From Bacteroidota bacterium (GTDB lineage: Bacteria; Bacteroidota; Ignavibacteria; UBA10030): a stretch of 8,443 nt of DNA. The stretch spans positions 3,400 to 11,842 of the forward strand of contig DMMN01000191.1 of assembly GCA_003453835.1 (NCBI GenBank), read 5' to 3'. The translations under genes and the position numbers were made by a program. Positions within the stretch are counted from its first letter, which is position 1; every line of letters begins with the position of its first letter. Shown one piece after another: positions 1 to 6,179 of the stretch. Below the pieces are notes generated by a model. The model was not told the DNA's origin. It was given only the letters and a program-made list of their open reading frames with translations, and made no database searches.

Positions 1-28
1 CCCCGACAATCTTCCGGTCGGGGTGTTT
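1..28 (+). terminator. Probable terminator hairpin of an upstream gene, at the window edge
   Basis: A perfect 7-bp stem (CCCCGAC at 1-7 with GTCGGGG at 17-23) closes a 9-base loop and is followed by a short T-rich run (tgttt). This fits a weak intrinsic terminator for a plus-strand gene lying left of the window. The T-tract is short, and the hairpin may extend past the left edge, so strand and strength are uncertain. The rest of the leader up to base 199 shows no gene. Confidence 0.4.
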
Positions 29-199
29 CGTGGGCTGAATGGTTACCTTTCTTCAAAGATTTTTTGGCTGAGTAGTTACTCTGATTCATTGGAAACGAAA
101 GAGAAATCGCGCAACTTCACCGTCAATTACTGTTCAGCGGCAAGCCGGATAGCCAAGAGGATTTACACTTTTCACGAATCACTAATAGGTCGGTAATTC

Positions 200-1039
200 A
201 TGAAGCGAACGATATCTCTCTTCTTCCTGCTCCTCATTCCAATCCTGCAATCGCACTCCCAGACTCTTGCTCGCGTCGACAGCTTCTACATGCCGAGCCT
301 TGGAAGGACAAAAACGCTGACGGTCCTGCTTCCATCGAAGTATGATCCCAAGCTTCGATATCCGGTTCTTTATTTGCTGCATGGCCACAGTGGGGACTTC
401 AGGGACTGGTCGACGCGCACGAAACTCGCGGAGTATGCGAGAGAAATACCCCTCATCATCGTGATGCCGGATGGGGAAAACTCCTGGTACGTCAACTCAG
501 CGACGAGCCCACAGGATCGGTTTGAAGATTACATCGTCAGCGATGTGGCGAACTACATCCAGAAGAAATATGCCGTCGATGCTACACGCCAAGGGATTGC
601 AGGACTTTCGATGGGAGGCTATGGAGCGATGATGCTGGCTCTGCGGCATCCCGGTAAGTTTCGGTTCGCCGGATCGCTGAGCGGCGCCATCACCTATCCG
701 CGGGACATTGGCGACACGCTACGCCCCGCCGAGCGCTCGCTCGCTGCCAGCCTCCAACGAGCATACGGCGAACGGAACAACGGATTCCGCAACGGGCATG
801 ATGTCTTCCATCTCTATCGGCAAACGCCAAAGGATTCCCTTCCGTATCTTTATTTGGTCATCGGTGCGCAAGACGGCTTTCGCAAGTTCCTCCCGGCTCA
901 TCGGGCGCTCACGGATTTGTTGCGGGCCTACGGGGCGGCCTACGAGTACCACGAACTTCAAGGCGGACACAACTGGCAATTCTGGGATCGGGAGATCCAG
1001 GCCGTCCTGAAACGAATGAGGGAGATATTAAAATTCTAG
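200..1039 (+). CDS. Secreted alpha/beta-hydrolase esterase (esterase D / PF00756-like)
   Basis: This 279-residue protein looks like an exported serine esterase of the putative esterase family that includes esterase D, S-formylglutathione hydrolase and tributyrin esterases. Residues 1-20 form a signal peptide (K2, R3, a Leu/Ile-rich core, then SHS before Q21), so it should act outside the cytoplasm. The fold markers are in order: an oxyanion-hole HGH at 61-63, the nucleophile elbow GLSMGG at 135-140 with Ser137, a probable catalytic Asp225 in IGAQDG, and His257 in GGHNWQ near the C-terminus. Length is normal for the family. The ATG at 200 is preceded only by a weak purine stretch (aataggt), but the signal peptide begins directly there. 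The stop is 5 bases before the dipeptidase gene, which implies co-transcription. The true substrate (acetylated sugar, feruloyl or other ester) cannot be told from sequence; transfer to sugar (mycolyltransferase-like) is a less likely alternative. Confidence 0.85.
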   Translation: MKRTISLFFLLLIPILQSHSQTLARVDSFYMPSLGRTKTLTVLLPSKYDPKLRYPVLYLLHGHSGDFRDWSTRTKLAEYAREIPLIIVMPDGENSWYVNSATSPQDRFEDYIVSDVANYIQKKYAVDATRQGIAGLSMGGYGAMMLALRHPGKFRFAGSLSGAITYPRDIGDTLRPAERSLAASLQRAYGERNNGFRNGHDVFHLYRQTPKDSLPYLYLVIGAQDGFRKFLPAHRALTDLLRAYGAAYEYHELQGGHNWQFWDREIQAVLKRMREILKF

Positions 1040-1044
1040 ATTCC

Positions 1045-2133
1045 ATGCACAGCTCAACGAACAGACATAACGTCGGCAGCCTTCTGCTTGCAGCAGTTCT
1101 CTTCCTCACGATTCCCGGCAATGAGTCCGCGACTCATGGTTCCCTCCGGCATGCTGATCCTCCTAAGGGTTCCCTCGTACAGGGAGGAAAGCCGAACGAT
1201 GCACCCCTCCGTTGGAAGGGATTGATTGGGGAGTATGCGTTGGCCGGCGATACAATCTACGTCCTGGAAAAGGATCAACAACTTCATCTGCTGACGAAAA
1301 CGACCGAACTCTACCGGCTGAGGGAACAATCGGGGCTCAAGTTCTCGGTTGATGGCCGCGCATTTCGGAATGATACGACAATTGTGTTCAGACAAACCAC
1401 TGGTGGGCGGGCTGAAGGATTCCTGGTTACGGCGGGAGAGTTTCGGCGGGCCTCGGCCGGAGGGGAAAATGGCTCCACTTTCAAAATCAAACCGTTGAAG
1501 CCGGTGACCATTCTGAAGCGCGATGCGTTAAACGCTACTCCACCGAAAGAGGAGGGAGAGTTCTTATCACACAACCTGGTGGAAGTAACATCCATTGACT
1601 CTACTATTAAGCTTGATATCAGGTACGCGACAACGAACAACTTCATGAGCGCGATCTTCTATTCCCTCCCGAAGGCTTTCTTGCAACGGCCTGCTGCGGA
1701 AGCGCTCGTTCGCGCACATCGCAGCTTGAGGGAACGAGGATACGGTCTGTTGATCTTCGACGCGTATCGCCCATGGTACGTTACGAAGATGTTCTGGGAC
1801 GCGACCCCGTCCGACAAGAAGATCTTCGTTGCAGACCCATTAAAAGGATCCCGCCACAACCGCGGCTGTGCCGTCGACCTATCCCTGTATGAACTCGACT
1901 CGGGAAAGCCGGTGGAGATGGTGAGCGGATACGACGAATTCTCCGATCGTGCGTTTCCACAGTATCAGGGAGGCACGTCGTTACAGCGGTGGCATCGGGA
2001 GTTGTTGCGGAAAGCGATGGAAGCGGAAGGGTTTAACGTCTACGACTGGGAATGGTGGCATTTCGATTACAGGGATTGGAAACGGTATTCTATCGGGACA
2101 AAGACGTTCGATGAGCTACGCTCATTCCGATGA
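1045..2133 (+). CDS. Exported D-alanyl-D-alanine dipeptidase (VanX / peptidase M15D) with extra N-terminal domain
   Basis: The C-terminal half (about residues 172-362) is a VanX/DdpX-type zinc dipeptidase that hydrolyses D-Ala-D-Ala. The zinc ligands are His271 and Asp278 in SRHNRGCAVD and His339 in EWWHFDY. The catalytic base is Glu336, and Arg242 in FDAYRP matches the conserved substrate-side arginine. VanX itself is only about 200 residues. The extra N-terminus here has a signal-peptide-like stretch (residues 8-30) and then a beta-rich segment (about 56-137: GEYALAGDTIYVL, ELYRL, FRNDTTIVFRQ, G-GRAEGFLVTAGEF) that resembles the DUF3471 domain found at the ends of serine-hydrolase and beta-lactamase-like proteins. 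The protein is therefore likely periplasmic and more suited to peptidoglycan or D-Ala-D-Ala turnover than to vancomycin resistance; no vanH or vanA homologue is nearby. It follows the esterase by 5 bases. The start is weakly supported, since the nearest purine run (ggag at 1021) is about 20 bases away. Confidence 0.88.
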   Translation: MHSSTNRHNVGSLLLAAVLFLTIPGNESATHGSLRHADPPKGSLVQGGKPNDAPLRWKGLIGEYALAGDTIYVLEKDQQLHLLTKTTELYRLREQSGLKFSVDGRAFRNDTTIVFRQTTGGRAEGFLVTAGEFRRASAGGENGSTFKIKPLKPVTILKRDALNATPPKEEGEFLSHNLVEVTSIDSTIKLDIRYATTNNFMSAIFYSLPKAFLQRPAAEALVRAHRSLRERGYGLLIFDAYRPWYVTKMFWDATPSDKKIFVADPLKGSRHNRGCAVDLSLYELDSGKPVEMVSGYDEFSDRAFPQYQGGTSLQRWHRELLRKAMEAEGFNVYDWEWWHFDYRDWKRYSIGTKTFDELRSFR

Positions 2134-2147
2134 GATGAAGTTGGCAC

Positions 2148-2153
2148 GGAGGT
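2148..2153 (+). promoter_or_regulatory. Strong Shine-Dalgarno site for the first CDF gene
   Basis: GGAGGT lies 6 bases before the ATG at 2160, inside the 26-base gap after the dipeptidase stop. It fixes the CDF start and shows that Shine-Dalgarno initiation is used in this genome. Confidence 0.8.
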
Positions 2154-2159
2154 AATCAC

Positions 2160-3539
2160 ATGAGGCAGTTGACCGCACTTCAGGAAAAAAGGGGGATCGC
2201 CCTTAGCTCGGTCTTCGCTGCCGTATTCCTCACCGCGACAAAACTCCTCGTTGGTGTGCAAACGAACAGCCTGGGCATCTTGTCGGAGGCAGCTCACTCC
2301 GGTCTCGATCTGCTGGCCGCCATTATCACCTACGTTGCCGTCAGTCTTTCCGACAAACCCCCCGATGCCGACCATCGCTACGGTCACGGCAAGGTCGAAA
2401 ACATCTCGGCTCTCTTCGAAACGATTCTCCTGATCATCACCTGCGGCTGGATAATCTGGGAGGCGGTTCATCGGTTGATTACGAGGAGCGCTCACATCGA
2501 GGCAAATGTCTGGGGCTTCCTCGTGATGGTCGTGGCCATCGTTGTTGATATAAGCCGCTCCCGAGCGTTGAGTCGAGTTGCCAGGAAATACGGGAGCCAG
2601 GCGCTTGAAGCGGATGCGCTCCACTTCTCCAGCGACGTCTGGTCGTCCCTGACGGTTCTCGCGGGTCTCGCGTTTGTCGCACTCGGATTCCCAAGTGTCG
2701 ATTCCATTGCCGCCATCGTTGTGGCGTTCCTCGTGTTATTCGTGAGTTATCGACTCGGCCGCCGGACCGTTGATGCTTTAATGGATCGTGTGCCGGGAGG
2801 ATTGGCCGAAAAGATCGAAGGAGCCATCAAAGAGGTTGATGGTGTCGAGGAAGTACGCAGCGTACGGTTGCGCGTGTCCGGCTCAAAGATATTCGTCGAC
2901 ACGACGATTGCAATTCGACGAACCACCCCGTTTGAGCAAGCGCATCGGATCATGGATGATGTTGAGAAGGCGGTCAAGAATCTCGAACCGAATGCGGATC
3001 TGGTTGTCCATGCCGAGCCGTTCATCGGCCGCGACGAGACGATCGTCGACAAGGTGAGAATGATCGTGTTGAACAAGGGACTCCGAGCGCCTCACAATCT
3101 GGAGGTTCACCATTCCGGCGGCAAGTATTACATCGATTTCGATGTCGAATACCAACGAGGGAATTCATTTGAGGAAGCGCACAAGCTCGCCTCCGAGATC
3201 GAGGATCAAATCCAGGGGGAAGTCCCTTCGGTGGAGAAGGTGACGATCCACATGGAAGAGTTTGTAGCGGACGAAATGGAATTCGTCGATGCAACCGCAG
3301 TCGAGCACGAACTTTGCGGAAGCATTCGGGCAATGGTCACCCGTGACAAGCGGGTTGCGGAATGCACAGACCTCAGAGTGCTCAAACAAGGTTCACGGTA
3401 TCACATTTCGCTCACCTGCAAGATTGACAAATCAAAGACGCTGGAGGAAGTGCATCGAATCATCTCCGAGTTGGAGACAGAGCTGTACCGGCGATTCAAG
3501 CAGTTGAGACGACTGACCATCCACGCCGAGCCGACGTAG
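2160..3539 (+). CDS. Cation diffusion facilitator (zinc-type) with three C-terminal dimerisation domains
   Basis: This is an inner-membrane metal/proton antiporter of the CDF family, 459 residues against roughly 300 for a typical member. The N-terminal half carries about six transmembrane helices (roughly 11-34, 38-65, 82-104, 115-131, 155-177, 181-198). The transport site is HxxxD in helix 2 (His46, Asp50) and HxxxD in helix 5 (His155, Asp159), the set linked to Zn selectivity in characterised CDFs. The loop motif DHRYGHGKVEN (71-81) is classic. After the membrane part there are three successive copies of the cytoplasmic ZT-dimer domain, about 211-288, 292-368 and 380-459. Each has an (E/Q)(A/V)H helix motif (His262, His341, His432) and ends in a strand with H-x-E (HAEP, HMEE, HAEP). 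The gene is third in the esterase-dipeptidase operon, 26 bases downstream. Zinc export is inferred from the motif; Co, Fe or Mn cannot be excluded. Confidence 0.92.
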   Translation: MRQLTALQEKRGIALSSVFAAVFLTATKLLVGVQTNSLGILSEAAHSGLDLLAAIITYVAVSLSDKPPDADHRYGHGKVENISALFETILLIITCGWIIWEAVHRLITRSAHIEANVWGFLVMVVAIVVDISRSRALSRVARKYGSQALEADALHFSSDVWSSLTVLAGLAFVALGFPSVDSIAAIVVAFLVLFVSYRLGRRTVDALMDRVPGGLAEKIEGAIKEVDGVEEVRSVRLRVSGSKIFVDTTIAIRRTTPFEQAHRIMDDVEKAVKNLEPNADLVVHAEPFIGRDETIVDKVRMIVLNKGLRAPHNLEVHHSGGKYYIDFDVEYQRGNSFEEAHKLASEIEDQIQGEVPSVEKVTIHMEEFVADEMEFVDATAVEHELCGSIRAMVTRDKRVAECTDLRVLKQGSRYHISLTCKIDKSKTLEEVHRIISELETELYRRFKQLRRLTIHAEPT

Positions 3540-3714
3540 GGAGGGACGTTTGTTTCCGGCGCTCTTCGAGTCCCATCTGCTCATGACTCCCACCAGATGC
3601 CTCCGAAACTAATTCTGAGGACGAGTGCGCGAATTGAGCGGGCAAGAGTAATTCCTTTTGCTTGTCCCCTCATTTGTCCCTATCTTTTCCCGTCGTTCTG
3701 ACCACTTGCCTCGT
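3540..3714. other. Intergenic region between two plus-strand operons
   Basis: There is no coding signal in this 175-base stretch. It contains an imperfect dyad, CATCTG (3574-3579) and CAGATG (3594-3599), with a 14-base loop and no T-run, so it is not a convincing terminator. The right end is pyrimidine-rich and holds the possible promoter listed separately. Confidence 0.5.
3657..3688 (+). promoter_or_regulatory. Possible Bacteroidota-type promoter for the second plus-strand group
   Basis: TTTG at 3657-3660 is followed after 20 bases by TATCTTTT at 3681-3688. The Bacteroidota consensus is TTTG, 19-21 bases, then TAnnTTTG, so only the last base mismatches. It lies 26 bases before the ATG of the small membrane ORF, a suitable distance for a short leader. 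The match could be chance in a T-rich stretch, and it depends on the organism being of that lineage. Confidence 0.3.
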
Positions 3715-3813
3715 ATGACATCCGATAAAAAGACCCGTATTCTTATCATCGTCGCACTTCTTGTCGGCTGGATCATTGTCGTCTTTTTCCGCTCCGGCAC
3801 AGCCTGGGGCTAA
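3715..3813 (+). CDS. Putative 32-residue single-pass membrane protein
   Basis: An ATG at 3715 opens a 33-codon frame ending in TAA at 3811-3813. The product begins MTSDKKTR, continues with an uninterrupted hydrophobic helix of about 17 residues (ILIIVALLVGWIIVVFF, 9-25) and ends RSGTAWG. The charge pattern (two lysines and an arginine before the helix, one arginine after) is that of a small membrane protein. It lies 69 bases before the acyltransferase start and just downstream of the possible promoter, so it could be the first gene of that unit. There is no clear Shine-Dalgarno site upstream and I recognise no family. It could be a real small protein, a leader peptide, or chance. It is too short to judge by codon use. 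Confidence 0.45.
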   Translation: MTSDKKTRILIIVALLVGWIIVVFFRSGTAWG

Positions 3814-3871
3814 CCACATCATTGCTCGCGATTGTCGGGCGCGTGCCCGCCGATCGACCCCCGACTATCTC

Positions 3872-3876
3872 AGGAG
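3872..3876 (+). promoter_or_regulatory. Shine-Dalgarno site that fixes the acyltransferase start at 3883
   Basis: AGGAG lies 6 bases before the ATG at 3883. The longest open frame could begin with a TTG at 3832, but that would add 17 unconserved, proline-rich residues without any ribosome site. Confidence 0.75.
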
Positions 3877-3882
3877 ACAACT

Positions 3883-5043
3883 ATGGGAGAATCCACGACA
3901 CCAACAACCGCAGGCCGACTGCTCTCTCTCGACGTCTTTCGTGGCTCAACAGTGGCAGGCATGATGCTGGTTAATAATCCCGGTTCATGGGGACACATCT
4001 ATCCGCCGTTCAAGCATGCAACGTGGCATGGCTGGACGTACACCGACACGATCTTTCCGTTCTTTCTCTGGATCGTGGGTGTCGCGATGTCCTATTCGTT
4101 TACGAAGCGCCTGGAGCGGGGAGACGATCCCAAAAAGTTGCTGCTGCATGTCGTTCAACGGTCGGCGATCATCTTCGCCATCGGGCTCTTTCTCTCAGGA
4201 TTTCCGTTTGGACTCCTCTTTGGTCACCACTTCGACATTTCAAACCTTCGCATTCCGGGGGTGTTGCAGCGAATCGCCGTCTGCTACCTCGTTGCCAGCT
4301 TCATTGTTCTTTACAGCAATCTTACGTGGCAAATACGTTGGACGGGGATTTTCTTGATCGCCTACTGGCTGCTGGTGAAGCTCGTCCCGGTGCCGGGGTA
4401 TGGAGCCGGTGTTTTAGATCCGTTGGGAAACCTCTGTTGGTACATAGACTCGACCGTGCTGAAGGGTCACACGTGGACAGGCGCACCAGTGCTCGGATTC
4501 GATCCGGAAGGGATCGTCAGCACACTCCCCGCGATTGCCACAACGCTGTTCGGAGCGCTCACGGGACACTTCATTCGCTCCGACCGAACGCGGGAAGAGA
4601 AAACTGTCTGGATGTTTGTGTACGGTAACGCGATGTTGCTCATTGCCCTCTTGATGGACAATTGGCTGCCGATCAACAAGAATTTGTGGACGAGCTCTTA
4701 CTCGGTGTTCATGGCCGGACTCGCCCTAAACGTGCTTGCCGTTTGTTATTGGGTGATCGATGTGCGTGGAAACAGAAAGTGGACGAAGCCGTTCGAGATC
4801 TACGGCTTGAACGCGATCACGATGTTTGCGCTTGCCGGTCTCGTCGGCAGACTCACGTCGATCGTCAGGATTTCCGTCGCCGATGGAAAAGAGATTTCTC
4901 TCAAGGCGTGGTACTATGATGCGCTCTTTGTGCCGTTAGGGGATCCGATGTTTGTCTCGTTCCTCCATTCCATTGCGTTCATGCTCGGACTGTACCTGGT
5001 TGCCTACATCATGTATCGAATGAAGTGGGTCATCAAAGTCTGA
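3883..5043 (+). CDS. Multi-pass membrane acyltransferase of the NagX / HGSNAT-like family (COG4299, DUF5009)
   Basis: This 386-residue integral membrane protein belongs to the family related to human heparan-alpha-glucosaminide N-acetyltransferase, which moves acetyl groups from cytoplasmic acetyl-CoA across the membrane onto glucosamine. The N-terminal signature is strong: RLLSLDVFRG (12-21), then NNPGSWGHIYPP (31-42), KHATWHGWT (44-52), and D-x-IFPFFLWIVGVAMS (55-70). His45 in KHATW aligns with what I believe is the active-site histidine of HGSNAT. Later conserved pieces include IPGVLQRIAVCYL (124-136), a glycine/aspartate loop before APVLGFDPEG (201-210), and the C-terminal YGLNAITMF (307-315). 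About ten hydrophobic helices are visible. The bacterial members are mostly uncharacterised; acetylation of cell-wall or scavenged amino sugars is the likely role, fitting the neighbouring envelope enzymes. It is followed 33 bases later by the second CDF gene. Confidence 0.85.
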   Translation: MGESTTPTTAGRLLSLDVFRGSTVAGMMLVNNPGSWGHIYPPFKHATWHGWTYTDTIFPFFLWIVGVAMSYSFTKRLERGDDPKKLLLHVVQRSAIIFAIGLFLSGFPFGLLFGHHFDISNLRIPGVLQRIAVCYLVASFIVLYSNLTWQIRWTGIFLIAYWLLVKLVPVPGYGAGVLDPLGNLCWYIDSTVLKGHTWTGAPVLGFDPEGIVSTLPAIATTLFGALTGHFIRSDRTREEKTVWMFVYGNAMLLIALLMDNWLPINKNLWTSSYSVFMAGLALNVLAVCYWVIDVRGNRKWTKPFEIYGLNAITMFALAGLVGRLTSIVRISVADGKEISLKAWYYDALFVPLGDPMFVSFLHSIAFMLGLYLVAYIMYRMKWVIKV

Positions 5044-5048
5044 CGATC

Positions 5049-5071
5049 GAACGCCTCGCTTCGAGGCATTC
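5049..5071 (+). other. Hairpin just before the second CDF start
   Basis: GCCTCG (5053-5058) and CGAGGC (5062-5067) form a perfect 6-bp stem with a 3-base CTT loop. GAA at 5049-5051 and TTC at 5069-5071 can extend it past mismatched bases. There is no T-run, so it is not a terminator. The only purine-rich, ribosome-site-like bases before the ATG at 5077 (GAGG, 5063-5066) lie in the descending arm, so the hairpin could limit translation of the transporter. The function is inferred. Confidence 0.4.
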
Positions 5072-5076
5072 CCTGC

Positions 5077-6018
5077 ATGATCGTATCCACAAGAACCGGT
5101 AATCCGCTGCAATCGTATAGCCGGCAGAGGCTGGCGATGGGCCTTTCGCTGGGCATCGGCTTCCTGATGCTCGGCGGCAAAACCTACGCCTACGTCCTAA
5201 CTGGCTCGGCTGCCATCCTCTCCGACGCCGCGGAATCCGTCGTCCACGTGTTCGCAGTCTCATTCGCTGCATTCAGTTTGTGGCTGAGCCACAAGCCTCC
5301 CGATCCCAGCCATCCATACGGCCATGAAAAGATCAGCTTCTTCTCCGCCGGATTTGAAGGCGCGATGATCGTGATCGCGGCACTCTATATTATCTATGAG
5401 TCGATCGCGAAATGGATTGCGGGATTGGAGCTGGAAAACCTTGAGACCGGCGTGATCTTTACGGCCGCCGCAGGAGCTGTCAACGGTGTGCTTGGGACGT
5501 ATCTGGTCTGGCAGGGGAAGCGCCACGGGTCCATCATCCTCATCGCGAACGGAAAACATGTGCTGACCGATTCCTGGACCAGCTTCGCCGTGATCGGTGC
5601 GCTCGTGCTTGTGCTCTGGACGGGATGGCTTCCGTTCGATCCGATCGTTGCCATCCTTGCCGCGCTGAACATTCTCTGGTCGGGGGGAAAATTGATCCGG
5701 CAATCGATCGGCGGATTAATGGACGAGGGAGATCCGATGCTGGAAAAGATTATAAGGAAGGCGCTTGACGATGAAACGGGGAGGCGGGGACTCGCCTATC
5801 ACGAATTGCGATACCGTCAGAGCGGAACGTCCATCTGGGTGGAATTCCATCTCTTGTTCGCACGGGGCTCTCTGCTGGAGGATGCTCATTGGAAAGCCAC
5901 CGAGATCGAAGCAGCATTAAAGAGCACTCTCCCCGTCGCCGTGAACGTCATTACGCATCTTGAACCGGTGGAAGAGCACGACGAAGTCCACCAGCGCATC
6001 GAGTCGGGGCGGGAGTAG
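5077..6018 (+). CDS. Cation diffusion facilitator with an atypical transport site
   Basis: This 313-residue CDF-family inner-membrane transporter is of standard length. It has about six helices (roughly 20-42, 47-70, 90-111, 122-145, 155-180, 184-204) and a single C-terminal dimerisation domain (about 212-298) ending in NVITHLEP. Family landmarks are SDAAESVVH in helix 2, HPYGHEKISFF (79-89) in the first cytoplasmic loop, and GKHVLTDSWTS (159-169) in helix 5. Aligned with the first CDF in this window (SEAAHSGLD), the helix-2 metal positions are Glu53 and His57 instead of His/Asp or Asp/Asp. Helix 5 keeps His161 and Asp165. The transported ion is therefore uncertain. The C-terminal tail is rich in acidic residues and histidine (EEHDEVHQR). 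The ATG at 5077 has no good Shine-Dalgarno site outside the preceding hairpin; the next in-frame ATG (residue 21) lies in helix 1, so 5077 is preferred. Confidence 0.88.
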   Translation: MIVSTRTGNPLQSYSRQRLAMGLSLGIGFLMLGGKTYAYVLTGSAAILSDAAESVVHVFAVSFAAFSLWLSHKPPDPSHPYGHEKISFFSAGFEGAMIVIAALYIIYESIAKWIAGLELENLETGVIFTAAAGAVNGVLGTYLVWQGKRHGSIILIANGKHVLTDSWTSFAVIGALVLVLWTGWLPFDPIVAILAALNILWSGGKLIRQSIGGLMDEGDPMLEKIIRKALDDETGRRGLAYHELRYRQSGTSIWVEFHLLFARGSLLEDAHWKATEIEAALKSTLPVAVNVITHLEPVEEHDEVHQRIESGRE

Positions 6019-6179
6019 CGAGTTCGGGAAGGTACTCGTTTCCCGCGCATGCTTGATCCTCCGGCTTTCAATAGGGCGTCTCTCCCAAAAGTCAAAGGCG
6101 ACACTCGACGGTGTCCCCTCAGCTCCCCTTGCTCTCAGCGAGAAGGGGAACATTCACTCACCTCCGCGCCGGAGACCCC
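6019..6179. other. Convergent intergenic region with several small hairpins
   Basis: The region separates the plus-strand CDF from the minus-strand YceI gene. I see four dyads: a nested one over the CDF stop (GCGGGA 6009-6014 with TCCCGC 6041-6046, inner CGAGT/ACTCG); GACAC 6100-6104 with GTGTC 6111-6115; TCCCCTT plus CTC (6124-6134) with GAG plus AAGGGGA (6140-6149); and CTCCG/CGGAG (6162-6174) beside the YceI stop. None has a strong U-tract, though on the minus strand the GACAC hairpin is followed by a T-rich run. A 10-base direct repeat, CCCCTCAGCT, occurs at 6115-6124 and 6176-6185. Transcription presumably ends here from both sides. No gene is seen. Confidence 0.45.

Noticed and set aside
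162..188. Sigma-70-like promoter (TTTACA, 15 bases, TAATAG) before the esterase
   Set aside because: The spacing is short, the -10 match is poor and the leader would be nearly absent; not convincing.
1045..2133. Vancomycin-resistance (van) locus
   Set aside because: Only a VanX-type enzyme is present; there is no VanH, VanA-type ligase or VanRS nearby, and the protein is exported, unlike resistance VanX.
2067..2624. 185-codon minus-strand frame
   Set aside because: It lies antisense over the dipeptidase end and the CDF membrane region, both of which carry clear family motifs; its product resembles nothing known and there is no ribosome site.
3574..3599. Terminator after the first CDF (CATCTG/CAGATG dyad)
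   Set aside because: The stem is only 6 bp with a 14-base loop and no T-tract.
3832..3882. Longer acyltransferase starting at TTG 3832
   Set aside because: The extra 17 residues are unlike the family, and AGGAG at 3872-3876 points to the ATG at 3883.
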